This document shows positions 47,320-56,310 of a stretch of 64,000 nucleotides of DNA, piece by piece. Where the stretch lies: positions 62,001-126,000 of the forward strand of contig NZ_BMMB01000004.1 in assembly GCF_014645615.1 (NCBI RefSeq), read 5' to 3'. Numbering within the stretch: the first letter of the stretch is position 1; every line of letters starts with the position of its first letter. The notes under the pieces were generated by a model. The model saw only the letters and a program-made list of their open reading frames with translations. It did not search any database and was not told the origin of the DNA. The position numbers and the translations under genes are program-made. This DNA comes from Paenibacillus hunanensis. GTDB taxonomy: Bacteria; Bacillota; Bacilli; Paenibacillales; Paenibacillaceae.

Positions 47320-47406
47320 TCCGATCAAGACGGCATCAGCCAGAAAATCAATATCAACAAAGCAGCAACACACATTACAGCTACATCGGAATCGGAGGTC
47401 GACAAG

Positions 47407-50337
47407 GTGATTGGTTACGATCAAATCAGGGTCAAATGCCCGTATCCACTCCTGCATATTCATGAGCTGCAAATCGACTGGCAGCCCGGCGAGCATGCCA
47501 AGCTAGTGCTTACCGGTTGGATGGATGAGCAATTGCAGATGGAGATGCCACTGACGGCCTCCGTTCAGGACGAGATTGAAGTGTTTTACAATACCCCGAT
47601 CTGGATGGGACTCGGTATCGAGACTCCTTTATTTCGTGGTGTTGTGAATAAAGTGGAAGCCTATCGTCAAAATAGCGTACATAAAATTAGCATTGAAGGC
47701 ATTAGCGCATCCTCACTCTGGGATGTGAAAAAGCGCAAGCGTACTTTTCCCGAGCCGACACAGACCTATGAGCAATTGCTCACCAAGGTGATCGAGGATT
47801 ATCCTGGCAGTGAGGTTGAATTTCATACGGGAGCGGATAAAGAGATTGGCGATGCGACCTTGCAATATGAGGAAACGGATTGGGAGCTGAGTAAACGGCT
47901 AGCCAGCACATTACAGTCGGTTATCGTTTGTGATATGCTAAAATCCGTAAAGCCGTATCTGCATTTTGGTCTGCCTGAGGGTAAGGAAGTTATGGTACCG
48001 GACACTACACCATATACTGCGCATAAGGATCTAGCAGCATATCAGCGAGCTGTGGCGACTGGAGCAGAGCTGCATGATACGGACTTTTTTCGGTATGAAT
48101 TGCAATATAATGAGCCATTAGCGATTGGCGATCGAGTCCGTTTCCGAGATAAGCAGCTAGTCGTCAAAGAGCTACACGCTCATATGGAAAAGGGAGAGCT
48201 GTTATTCAATTATGTGCTCGCTCGCGAATCAGGTGTGCGGCATCCTGTCATTTTGAATGCAAAAGCTGTTGGCGTATCCCTTGAAGGAACCGTACTGGAG
48301 GTACGCGGCGAAGAGGTGAAGCTCAAGCTGGATGTGGATCAGGACGATGGCAAAGCCGATCCACACTGGTATCCATTTGCTCCACCGACTGGAAGTCCCA
48401 TGTACAGCATGCCACAGGTCGGTACAAAAGCAAGTCTGTACCATCCAGATGGTAGTGGCTTACATGCTCAAGTGCTAGGCTCCGTACGCACGAACGGCGC
48501 AACTGCGCCAAAAACGAGAGACCCGAATACGCGTTACTATGGTAGTGAGCATGGTAGCGAATTGAAGATCGCACCAGATCATGTTCACTTTTACGGCAAT
48601 CCAGAGGGCACGCTGTCGATTAGCCTGCAAGACGGCGTCGGTGTGGTCATCCGTAGTCCAAAAAAGCTAACCATTACCGGTAAGGAAGATATCGTACTCA
48701 AAAGTAAAAAGAAGGTCATCCTGAACGCCGCCGAGATGATCATGGCGTACAAAACAGGAGCATCGTCCGGTATCGCTGTGGAGGGCGAATACCACGTGCT
48801 CGGTCAAAATGTATGGGCAGATGGTAGAGATCGTACGGCATACGCTGCCTATGATGATGCACCCAAGGAAGGCACGCCGCCACCACCGCCCGATCCACCT
48901 AAGCCATTCGATTGGGGCAAGCTCGGCCGCAACGTACTGGGCGGACTCGCTATCGTTGTCGGCGTAGCCGCCCTGGCAGCCTTCACCGTTGCCACGCTAG
49001 GTGCCGGCCCGCTCATCGTCGGCGCTGTCGCCGTTGGCGCAGTAGCCGCAGGCGGAATCGCCGTCGGCGTCCAAGCCGCATCCGATATCGCCCGAGGGGA
49101 AGTGAGCGACTTCGGGGAATACGCGACGACCGCATTGCGGGAGTCGTTCATCGGAGCCGTGACGGGAGCGATCTTTGGACCGCTAGGAGCGGGTGGGGCG
49201 ATTGCGAGTAAGATGGCACTAGGTGCAGCGGAGAATGCCATATCCGACGTTGCCAGTCAGATGTTGCAAGGAAAAAGCCTATCCGAGCTCGATTGGAAAT
49301 CTGTCGGCTTGAGCGCAGGTCTTGGCGCTGTTACAGTCGGCGTGGTGAATTCCAAAGCCGGTAAAGCAATTGGTGGCATGGTTGGCGAAGGCGTCCAGAA
49401 AGTGACACCCAAAGCCATCCAAAATGGTGTCAAAGCCGCAGGCGAAGGCTTCAGCAAAGCCGTCAACCAGATCGGCGAATCCGGCAGCAAGCTAGGCCAA
49501 AAGATAAGCGGTAGCCTAGGCAGTCCACAATTAGCAACTCCAAACGGTGGCATGCATATGGATATGGGTAGTGCCAATGCCAACAGGATGGAGAGCAGAA
49601 GCATACCGGAGACGGAAGTACAGCGGAATTATAATAAGGCGATGAAAGAAGCGGAAGCTACACAGCAATTAAATAAAAGTGGTTTGACATCGTATCAAGA
49701 AAAATACTATAGAAGTAAAATTGATGAAGCAGAAGCAAGTGGCAATAAACAAGCAGCAAATGATGCGCGATACGAACGTTATAAAGAAAAACAAAATAAT
49801 CTAGGCAAAAAAGCAAAAGAAAGAGAAGAATGGAATACAGATCAGCAGCGCTTAGATAATAATAGAAAACGAGGTAGAGTTGAGGAAGAAAAAGGACGTA
49901 AGTCTTTAGAGAATCATTTAAATCGAAAACTTGAAGATAACAATGCAGGTACGGTGAGAACGCATACCTCTACTGAAGGTCATGTGACTCGTCCAGATAG
50001 TATTGGTTATAATGATAAAGGTGAAATTGATATTGTACATGATCATAAGCATAAAACTGGAGGCAATGATCAAACTGTTCACAATGATAGCCAAATGAGG
50101 GCAGAAAGAGAAATGATTGAGGATAAACAAAATGGTAGACATATTGTTACCATATCCAGTGATAAAGTCAATTTAGCTGCTATTCCTCCTGAACCCCGTC
50201 CAAGTGGACCATTAGCATCAAAAAGTGAAATCTTTTTTACAGACACTACAACTGGAGAGATTACACATGTTTGGGTAGCTAATCCTCGTTTACCTGGTGG
50301 GGGAAGATGGAAACCCGTAACGAATGGAGGTATATAA
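47407..50337 (+). CDS. Evolved VgrG-like spike with C-terminal nuclease-like toxin
   Basis: A 976-aa polymorphic effector. Hub (about residues 1-290, DWELSKRLAST), OB domain (about 297-355), and a short needle with SPKKLTITGKEDIVLKSKKK (about 415-435) come first. A proline linker (about 489-502) leads to a Gly/Ala-rich hydrophobic pre-toxin region (about 510-640). From about residue 730 codon and base use become AT-rich, with a charged coiled stretch and a C-terminal domain having P863-D864 and D879-H880-K881, fitting a PD-(D/E)XK nuclease. GTG 47407 follows GGAGGTCGACAAG. Its stop overlaps the immunity start. Confidence 0.78.
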   Translation: MIGYDQIRVKCPYPLLHIHELQIDWQPGEHAKLVLTGWMDEQLQMEMPLTASVQDEIEVFYNTPIWMGLGIETPLFRGVVNKVEAYRQNSVHKISIEGISASSLWDVKKRKRTFPEPTQTYEQLLTKVIEDYPGSEVEFHTGADKEIGDATLQYEETDWELSKRLASTLQSVIVCDMLKSVKPYLHFGLPEGKEVMVPDTTPYTAHKDLAAYQRAVATGAELHDTDFFRYELQYNEPLAIGDRVRFRDKQLVVKELHAHMEKGELLFNYVLARESGVRHPVILNAKAVGVSLEGTVLEVRGEEVKLKLDVDQDDGKADPHWYPFAPPTGSPMYSMPQVGTKASLYHPDGSGLHAQVLGSVRTNGATAPKTRDPNTRYYGSEHGSELKIAPDHVHFYGNPEGTLSISLQDGVGVVIRSPKKLTITGKEDIVLKSKKKVILNAAEMIMAYKTGASSGIAVEGEYHVLGQNVWADGRDRTAYAAYDDAPKEGTPPPPPDPPKPFDWGKLGRNVLGGLAIVVGVAALAAFTVATLGAGPLIVGAVAVGAVAAGGIAVGVQAASDIARGEVSDFGEYATTALRESFIGAVTGAIFGPLGAGGAIASKMALGAAENAISDVASQMLQGKSLSELDWKSVGLSAGLGAVTVGVVNSKAGKAIGGMVGEGVQKVTPKAIQNGVKAAGEGFSKAVNQIGESGSKLGQKISGSLGSPQLATPNGGMHMDMGSANANRMESRSIPETEVQRNYNKAMKEAEATQQLNKSGLTSYQEKYYRSKIDEAEASGNKQAANDARYERYKEKQNNLGKKAKEREEWNTDQQRLDNNRKRGRVEEEKGRKSLENHLNRKLEDNNAGTVRTHTSTEGHVTRPDSIGYNDKGEIDIVHDHKHKTGGNDQTVHNDSQMRAEREMIEDKQNGRHIVTISSDKVNLAAIPPEPRPSGPLASKSEIFFTDTTTGEITHVWVANPRLPGGGRWKPVTNGGI

Positions 50338-51110
50338 TGAAGCCTGATTTTTTCTCAATAAGCATGTTCCCAACAAATACTTTAGAAGAACTAGACACAT
50401 TGAAAAAATTTCTAAGTATTTTTGAAGAAATTGAAAAGTATACTCCAACCTACTGGGGAAATGATGAACGTGTTAAACTAAACTACAGTAAAGAAGATAT
50501 TATTCAGGCTGTTCAAGAAAAGAAGCTATCTGAGCTTTATCTTGGGCGTGATAAAGTAAATAAGTATGAGTTAAATATCGATATAAACGCTAATCCAAGA
50601 GCATTTTTTAGATTGGAATGTAAATCTTTATCTACCAAAAATTATGAGAGCTTCTTAAACCTTTCCGATCAGCTTGCTGCTATTCTAAAGCCTTCTTTTG
50701 GTATAACCCATCTATTTTGGCCTGTCTCTTATCCATGGACGAATGATGATGAGCGAACACATATATGGATGGATACTTGTGCATTACCGACTCCAGTAGA
50801 ATATTTCAAAAATGGTCCACTTGGTGTTGGAGCTAGAACGTATATATCCGGTTTGTGTTTGGAAATGTTTGGTCAAGATTTTATTTTGAATAGTCCAGGT
50901 AAAGCGGAGTTGCTGGATTGGGGAGGAGTACATTTGGACATAGTCGAATCTCCATTCCATACGAATAGCGAACAATTGCTTAACGCATGGGTGAAGATGA
51001 TGACTTATTTACAACCTTCTGGGTGTATTGCAGAACATCACTTTGATGATGATCAAATGGGCGTGAGTTTTTCACCAGGCAAACAATGGGAACAAAAGCT
51101 TCGTCATTGA
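50337..51110 (+). CDS. Predicted cognate immunity protein of the nuclease-tipped spike
   Basis: A 257-aa acidic cytoplasmic protein; no signal peptide. The segment GPLGVGARTYISGLCLEMFG and LLDWGGVHLDIVES recall type VI immunity families (DUF3396 or Imm52-like), but I am not certain which. ATG 50337 overlaps the toxin stop (TAATG) and has GGAGG upstream, the classic toxin-immunity coupling. AT-rich like the toxin tip, consistent with joint transfer. Confidence 0.65.
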   Translation: MKPDFFSISMFPTNTLEELDTLKKFLSIFEEIEKYTPTYWGNDERVKLNYSKEDIIQAVQEKKLSELYLGRDKVNKYELNIDINANPRAFFRLECKSLSTKNYESFLNLSDQLAAILKPSFGITHLFWPVSYPWTNDDERTHIWMDTCALPTPVEYFKNGPLGVGARTYISGLCLEMFGQDFILNSPGKAELLDWGGVHLDIVESPFHTNSEQLLNAWVKMMTYLQPSGCIAEHHFDDDQMGVSFSPGKQWEQKLRH

Positions 51111-51139
51111 CTATTTAAGGCTGAAATGGTGGGAGAAAC

Positions 51140-51853
51140 ATGACAAAAGTAATTAATAACAGAAAAGAATTCAATACCATTATTGATCAAGCAAAAATAA
51201 ATGATGAACTTATTGATAATATTAGCATTCAAGTAGCGGATCTTTCTCTTTGCGATCTCTCTTACATTACAGCAGATCGTTTGTTTGCAGAAAATATTAA
51301 TTTTAAAGGTTCAATATTTACAGGGATTTCATTGCGGGATTGTAGCTTTCTTTCTTGTGATTTTATAAGTGCAAATTTTGAGAATGTAGATTTAGCTGAT
51401 TGTGTATATAGTGAATGTATTTTCATGAAAGCGAATATGAATAAGATGGGATTTAAAATAAGTACTGCTATAGAAGCAAACTTCACAGAAGCTGATCTTT
51501 CATCTGCTGATTTATCTGGAAGTACATTGCTTCGTTCAAACCTCAGATCTTCGATTTTGATTAATGTTACGGCAGTAGAAGTGAATTTTGATGAAGTTAA
51601 TATGGATTCGGCCACCTTAACAGAAAGTAATTTTCAAGGATCCAGCTTTATTAAAGCAAAGTTAAATAATGTGAACGCGCAGAAAACAAACTTTACTGAA
51701 GCAGATTGTCGAGACTGTGATTTCTCAAATGCAGATTTAAGAGGAGCGAATTTCACCAATGCTAATCTTCAAAATACCACATGGAAAGATGCACAAATTG
51801 AAGGTGCGATTTTTGATGAAGGCATTCTTCCTATGATCGAAAAACATCTTTAG
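51140..51853 (+). CDS. Pentapeptide-repeat protein
   Basis: A 237-aa protein made largely of A(D/N)LXX-type pentapeptides from about residue 45 to 225 (ADLSSADLSGSTLL, NADLRGANFTNANL), forming a right-handed quadrilateral beta-helix. The N-terminal ~40 residues are a non-repeat cap. Similar proteins occur in immunity islands. A related, diverged copy lies at 59327, ending in the same W-A-I-AIFD pattern. It may be cotranscribed with the immunity gene 30 bases upstream. Confidence 0.85.
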   Translation: MTKVINNRKEFNTIIDQAKINDELIDNISIQVADLSLCDLSYITADRLFAENINFKGSIFTGISLRDCSFLSCDFISANFENVDLADCVYSECIFMKANMNKMGFKISTAIEANFTEADLSSADLSGSTLLRSNLRSSILINVTAVEVNFDEVNMDSATLTESNFQGSSFIKAKLNNVNAQKTNFTEADCRDCDFSNADLRGANFTNANLQNTTWKDAQIEGAIFDEGILPMIEKHL

Positions 51854-51908
51854 TAATAAGGCTTTTCATAAGTATCGCAAATGAAGCGCGAATATATAGC
51901 TTATTCAA

Positions 51909-51956
51909 AATAGAAGATGGGTGATTATCAGTATCTACTCATCTTCTATTTTTAAA
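51909..51956 (+). terminator. Terminator after the pentapeptide gene
   Basis: TAGAAGATG and CATCTTCTA pair around a ~22-base loop, followed by a T run. It closes the toxin-immunity transcript. Confidence 0.8.
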
Positions 51957-52094
51957 TAAGAAAGCTAAAACTCTGGATTATTAACAGAACGAATCTACAT
52001 ATAAAAGGTACAGCAAAGAAGCATACTCTCGTATTATCAAAAGCAAGTATTATCTTATGGTCATGGATAATCATTTACGAAAAGAGTGATCGAA

Positions 52095-53375
52095 TTGAAA
52101 ATATGGACGATGCGTGTAAACATGGATTATAAGCAAGTCAATATTAAGAATCCTTTAGATTTGGAAAATATGGAGCGAACAGGCAGGGGAGAAGCTCTAT
52201 GTAAAGATTGGCATCCGATTGAGCTCGTCACTTACAAGGAAGGTCATCACGGGGATGTACTAACCTTTAAAGGTGAATCTCTTGATCTTATTGTTAATCG
52301 TGTTGTAAAAGAGAAAATACAACCTCTCATCGCTAATGATGCTGAATTTCTAGAACTGCGCTATCAGAATCAAGATTATTATCTGATCAATGTCACGAAT
52401 GTATTGGAATGTATCGATTATGAACAATCTGTTCCTAATAATCATGGTGGCTTTAAGGAGAAAGTCTTTATACCCGATAAAGTTCATAATCAACCGATAT
52501 TTAAAACAGTCAATACTAAGCATAATCTAGGTGATTTTCCTATCGTCTCAGTAACCACGTATGTGTCGGATGAATTAAAACAAGCCATCGAACAAGCCGG
52601 ATTACAAGGATTCGACTTTACGATCGCCTGGACAGACAGTACCGAGCCGATCGTGGAACATAACCCACGCATTCGTGCTACGTCCCGTAAAGATGTAGAA
52701 GCACATATCGAACAACACTACGGTCGCATCATCGGCTGTATTTCCGGTGCCAGCAATGATGCAGGCGATGCAGAAATTTATCTAGCTGCACCAGGAAGAC
52801 AGCTCCCTTTTCAAACACTCGTCACCTACGATAACAGCTTCTGGCGTGGCATGATCCCTGCTGGACATGATACGGGGTATGCCGAACTGGTCGTGCATCT
52901 CCCACCAGATGCCCAGTTGACCGAGCATAACTGGGAACACTCACCATATGCATGGGTCGTGCGCATGCTACGCCATTTCGGCAGCGAGATTATGCAACGC
53001 GGATACTGGATCGGGCAATGGCTCGTGTATCCTCACCAAAACGAAGACGATCTATCGGATAGTTATCGGGAAATGTTCTCGTTGAATGGACTGCCTGCGC
53101 ATACGACATTGCTTCCTTACGATACGAACACCGATTACTGTGGCGTGATGGTCGTTCCCCCATATCCGGGCAGTACGGAAGCATTCAAAATGACGTATCG
53201 AGATGAAGGCGTAGCCGATCCAGAGGAATGGCCGATTTATTTTCAGACATTATTGCCGCTGTATGCCGAAGAAATCCAATATTATTTCTCCAATGGACAA
53301 GAAAAAACAGTAGAGAAGCTAATGAGCAGAGGCGTCGATACACTCTTTGATCTCCGTCGTCAGCGTTTAATTTAA
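52095..53375 (+). CDS. Imm11 (DUF1629)-SUFU immunity-like protein, copy A
   Basis: A 426-aa protein. Residues ~1-185 resemble Imm11/DUF1629 (opening KIWTM; SVTTYVSDELKQAIEQAGLQG). Residues ~200-370 resemble the suppressor-of-fused (SUFU) superfamily used in bacterial immunity proteins (LPFQTLVTYDNSFWRGM, AELVVHLPPDAQL). TTG 52095 is preferred: AAAGAG lies eight bases before it and Imm11 proteins start MKIW; the GTG at 52086 overlaps that site. A second copy at 57268 is almost identical in the C-terminal two thirds. No adjacent toxin; likely orphan immunity. Confidence 0.75.
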   Translation: MKIWTMRVNMDYKQVNIKNPLDLENMERTGRGEALCKDWHPIELVTYKEGHHGDVLTFKGESLDLIVNRVVKEKIQPLIANDAEFLELRYQNQDYYLINVTNVLECIDYEQSVPNNHGGFKEKVFIPDKVHNQPIFKTVNTKHNLGDFPIVSVTTYVSDELKQAIEQAGLQGFDFTIAWTDSTEPIVEHNPRIRATSRKDVEAHIEQHYGRIIGCISGASNDAGDAEIYLAAPGRQLPFQTLVTYDNSFWRGMIPAGHDTGYAELVVHLPPDAQLTEHNWEHSPYAWVVRMLRHFGSEIMQRGYWIGQWLVYPHQNEDDLSDSYREMFSLNGLPAHTTLLPYDTNTDYCGVMVVPPYPGSTEAFKMTYRDEGVADPEEWPIYFQTLLPLYAEEIQYYFSNGQEKTVEKLMSRGVDTLFDLRRQRLI

Positions 53376-53381
53376 GTGGCT

Positions 53382-53418
53382 AAGGTGTCTACAACCAAAT
53401 GGTGTAGGCACCTTATTT
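53382..53418 (+). terminator. Hairpin after Imm11-SUFU copy A
   Basis: AAGGTGTCTACA and TGTAGGCACCTT pair around a nine-base loop, followed by ATTTG. The T run is short. It is conserved in copy B at 58555. Confidence 0.65.
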
Positions 53419-53555
53419 GAATAGAATAGAAAAGCGATGCAATTCATGTCCATCAAAGTCAACCTACGTTGCGATAGCTGAGAATGTAGGAAGAATAATG
53501 TCTCTGGTTCTACAATAAAAAACTTTGCCAATTAAAACAAAAAGGAGACCTATAG

Positions 53556-54023
53556 ATGAAAATCAATGATCCTATATTTGGCGAGCTAACCTATGAATAT
53601 GGTTGGACTCGCGAAATAGAGCTAGATTTCCTTGAAAAAAGAAACATAATTACATTAATAGTCGATGGAGACGAAGATGGTAGATTTGCTGAGGATCAAT
53701 ATGTCGCATATCAAACATGTTTAGAGAATTGGCACCAATTACAAAGCCATGTATTGCAGTCGCTGCTACAGTATTACCAGCAAAAAAGACAGGAATTAGG
53801 ATACGATACAGCTATCAATGCTGACTATCCGGCAATTGAAGGGATCGAACAAATAAGAAGCATGGTTACTTTAGAGGCTATAGTTGTTCCATATGGTAAT
53901 ATTTATGCAGAACGCGATATTGGACTATTATTTACCTGCACATAGGATATAGAAAATGGGGTGGGTATCGGTCTGCTAAATGAAAGAGTAACAGAAGTAG
54001 GATATCAGGATATTATAATTTGA
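53556..54023 (+). pseudogene. DUF6985-like gene, copy A, broken by a nonsense codon
   Basis: Copy A of the gene at 58723. The frame matches copy B for all 155 codons, but the Trp codon TGG that follows FTCT in copy B is TAG here (53943-53945), leaving a 129-aa product that lacks the last 26 residues. The lost segment is still readable beyond the stop to the TGA at 54021-54023. Start ATG and the AAAAAGGAGACC ribosome site are intact. DUF6985 assignment is by pattern (FGELTYEYGWTREIELDF, LENWHQLQSHVLQSL). Confidence 0.8.
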
Positions 54024-54070
54024 CATCCTTCAGCATTTACAAATAAGCAAAGATAGGTGGCTTGGATCGT

Positions 54071-54559
54071 ATGAGTTCTAGAGAAAATCAAGTAATCATC
54101 AAAGAAATTATAGAAATTGCTAGAACTTTAAATAACCCCATTCCTAAGGAAAAGCCATTAGATATTATAACGATAAGCAATGCTGAACGTATACTACACT
54201 ATGCTTTTGATGAAGTGTACGGCGAAGATGAATACACATGGTCAGATATTAGACAATTGGAAACTTCCGAGCTCAGAAGAAAACTTTATGAAATAACGAC
54301 TCCTTCTAAGCTAGAAGGTTTAGAAGATTTGACAGAATATATAGCTGATCATCTCAGGAAAAGTATTCCAGAACAATACAGCGATTTTTTTGAGGTTATT
54401 GTTGTCGATTTGAAAAACTGTGCGATCAATCGTATTGTTACTGGTAAGATAAGTAATTTTTATGAGATCATATTACATATATATAAATCAGGTGGGTTAC
54501 CCTGTGGCTGGCAAGGAAATTATCCTGATGAAGGAAAAATTATTGCCTACTATAATTGA
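54071..54559 (+). CDS. Uncharacterised small protein of the immunity array
   Basis: A 162-aa acidic, AT-rich-coded protein without signal or membrane segments. The ending GNYPDEGKIIAYYN resembles the C-terminal pattern of several immunity families, but no family is certain. ATG 54071 has AGGTGG 10 bases upstream; the TTG at 54062 is too close to it. It overlaps the next frame by about 32 bases. Confidence 0.55.
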   Translation: MSSRENQVIIKEIIEIARTLNNPIPKEKPLDIITISNAERILHYAFDEVYGEDEYTWSDIRQLETSELRRKLYEITTPSKLEGLEDLTEYIADHLRKSIPEQYSDFFEVIVVDLKNCAINRIVTGKISNFYEIILHIYKSGGLPCGWQGNYPDEGKIIAYYN

Positions 54560-54854
54560 CGTGAAGTTCAAACATCAATTAAATCAAGCACTTCAAAATG
54601 GACAATCGCTGTACGATACTTCGATTAATCGGCAAAAAGAAGTTCTAAAAGCCTTAAATAAGAATACAGAGCAAATCGTAAAATTATGCCAGGAAATACA
54701 CCCTACTGTAATGACAGAAATTAAATTAATTAATAATGTATCCACCAATCAATTCAAAGCGGACTACCAGTATGATCTAATCTATTCAAATGATCCTGTA
54801 AAAGATGCAGACGATGTTGCAGAAGAATGGTTTGAAGCGTTGCGAGTCAAATGA
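54528..54854 (+). CDS. Uncharacterised small protein overlapping its upstream neighbour
   Basis: A 108-aa mainly helical protein from ATG 54528; a longer frame from 54462 would overlap the previous gene by ~100 bases and is less likely. No recognised domain. The C-terminal DADDVAEEWFEALRVK is acidic and helical. Close spacing on both sides suggests it belongs to the same transcript as the genes at 54071 and 54867. Confidence 0.45.
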   Translation: MKEKLLPTIIDVKFKHQLNQALQNGQSLYDTSINRQKEVLKALNKNTEQIVKLCQEIHPTVMTEIKLINNVSTNQFKADYQYDLIYSNDPVKDADDVAEEWFEALRVK

Positions 54855-54866
54855 AAGGATGATTAT

Positions 54867-55334
54867 ATGATGGCTCAACCTAACATTCTAACTAAAGATG
54901 AGGTCATGACTCAAGGAACAGAGTTTACAGATAATGTATGTTACTCTGGTCTGTCAGGACAGGAACTATATAATCGACCTGTAGAAGAAGGTGGAGAGCC
55001 AATATCAGGATTGGTATATGAAAAAAATAGAGATGGAAATATAGCATATTATGCTCATTATATTAATGGAATCGAAGAAGGAGAATATGTAGAGTTTTTT
55101 GATAATGGATTACCAGTCTTATATCGCCAAATGATCAAAGGTACTGTTTATGGGATGTACATTTCATGGCATGAAAATAAACGAGTCAAAATCATTGCAC
55201 AATACAGACATGGCTTCAAAACGAGTTATAAAGAGTGGGATAAATCTGGGATCATCATAAAGGAAAAGGTAGAGCTAAGCTCATTTGAAAAAGAAATGAT
55301 TGAAAAGTACGATAACTGGTCTAGGCAAAATTAA
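54867..55334 (+). CDS. MORN/YwqK-like repeat protein
   Basis: A 155-aa protein with MORN-type strand repeats (about residues 45-130: GNIAYYAHYINGIEEGEYVEF-type units, VYGMYISWHENKRVK, GFKTSYKEWDKSG). YwqK-type proteins of this form are annotated as antitoxin or immunity partners of polymorphic toxins. It follows AAAGGATGATTAT. Two tandem ATGs mark the start. Confidence 0.75.
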   Translation: MMAQPNILTKDEVMTQGTEFTDNVCYSGLSGQELYNRPVEEGGEPISGLVYEKNRDGNIAYYAHYINGIEEGEYVEFFDNGLPVLYRQMIKGTVYGMYISWHENKRVKIIAQYRHGFKTSYKEWDKSGIIIKEKVELSSFEKEMIEKYDNWSRQN

Positions 55335-55493
55335 TTGCGCATATGTGACTAATAAAGCTTTGCGAAAATATATTACAGAAACCCATTTTATAAAGACGAA
55401 GCTGTACTATCAAGAAGTGCTGAAGAAACGAGGTTCGTTTGAACTACTCTATATACTCAAAAAAGATAGTAAACCATAAAATGAGTTCACCCC

Positions 55494-56165
55494 TCATCTT
55501 TTCAATCTCGCATTCACTAGCTGATCAGCCTGTCTTGTCGTTTCAGGCAGTCGATATTTCGTCGCTAGTTGCAATACGATTTGATTGGCAGTTGGGAGTG
55601 ATATTTTATGCCCAACGGAGACAAAGATAGGTTTCACGTTCGTCTGGGTGCGCAACACATTTCCGATGATTTCAGTTTGATCTATGAGCGGACTGGAACT
55701 ACCACGCTCTGGTGAAGGCTCTATATATTCGCCACATAGTCTCGTTTTCCCACAGCCAATCGTAGGAATATCATATAGAACTCCAAGATGGCAGGCAAGC
55801 CCAAAACGACGAGGATGGGCTACGCCTTGCCCATCACAAACGACGAGTTGGGGAACCGTTTTGATTTGCGAAAATGCTTTGGCGACTGGAGGCAATTCGC
55901 GAAAAGAGAACAGTCCAGGTATATACGGAAATGAAGCATCATCTTCTACAACAACGGATTCGGTGACATCCAATGAACGCATATCCAAAATAACGATACC
56001 TGCAATCAAGGTATTATTGTATTTGCTGTAAGCGACATCGACCCCTGCGACATAGTCGATAGTAAGAAATTCATCGGACGAAATGACTTTTTTAGCTAGA
56101 TGAGTTTGTAACTGAATAGCTTCCTGCTCAGTTAAATTCCAGACATGTTCAAAGCTAGGTTTCAT
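55494..56165 (-). CDS. nfi: Endonuclease V (deoxyinosine 3'-endonuclease)
   Basis: A 223-aa repair nuclease that cuts near deoxyinosine. Active-site motifs are intact: AGVDVAY with the metal-binding Asp, YIPGLFSFRELPP, VCDGQGVAHPRRFGLACHLG, GCGKTRLCG and SVGHKISLP. Length is normal. It is the only minus-strand gene in the immunity region and looks like a bystander, or a boundary of separate insertions. No paired toxin or immunity role is suggested. Confidence 0.95.
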   Translation of the reverse strand: MKPSFEHVWNLTEQEAIQLQTHLAKKVISSDEFLTIDYVAGVDVAYSKYNNTLIAGIVILDMRSLDVTESVVVEDDASFPYIPGLFSFRELPPVAKAFSQIKTVPQLVVCDGQGVAHPRRFGLACHLGVLYDIPTIGCGKTRLCGEYIEPSPERGSSSPLIDQTEIIGNVLRTQTNVKPIFVSVGHKISLPTANQIVLQLATKYRLPETTRQADQLVNARLKR

Positions 56166-56310
56166 CGTGAATAGCTCCTATCGATATGAATAATATGTGT
56201 ATAGTCATTTTAGCAAAAATAACAATCTTCTTTACATATAGATGTATAGTCTCTTTATAAATGACACGGAGTTTAATAAATCCTAGATTAACTAACTTTG
56301 AGGTGGGAAT

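Noticed and set aside
52086..52094. GTG as start of Imm11-SUFU copy A (and GTG 57259 for copy B)
   Set aside because: The purine-rich ribosome site overlaps the GTG; TTG nine bases later has correct spacing and gives the family's MKIW start.
55439..55630. A 63-codon plus-strand frame over the end of the endonuclease V gene
   Set aside because: It is largely antisense to nfi, which has full family motifs.
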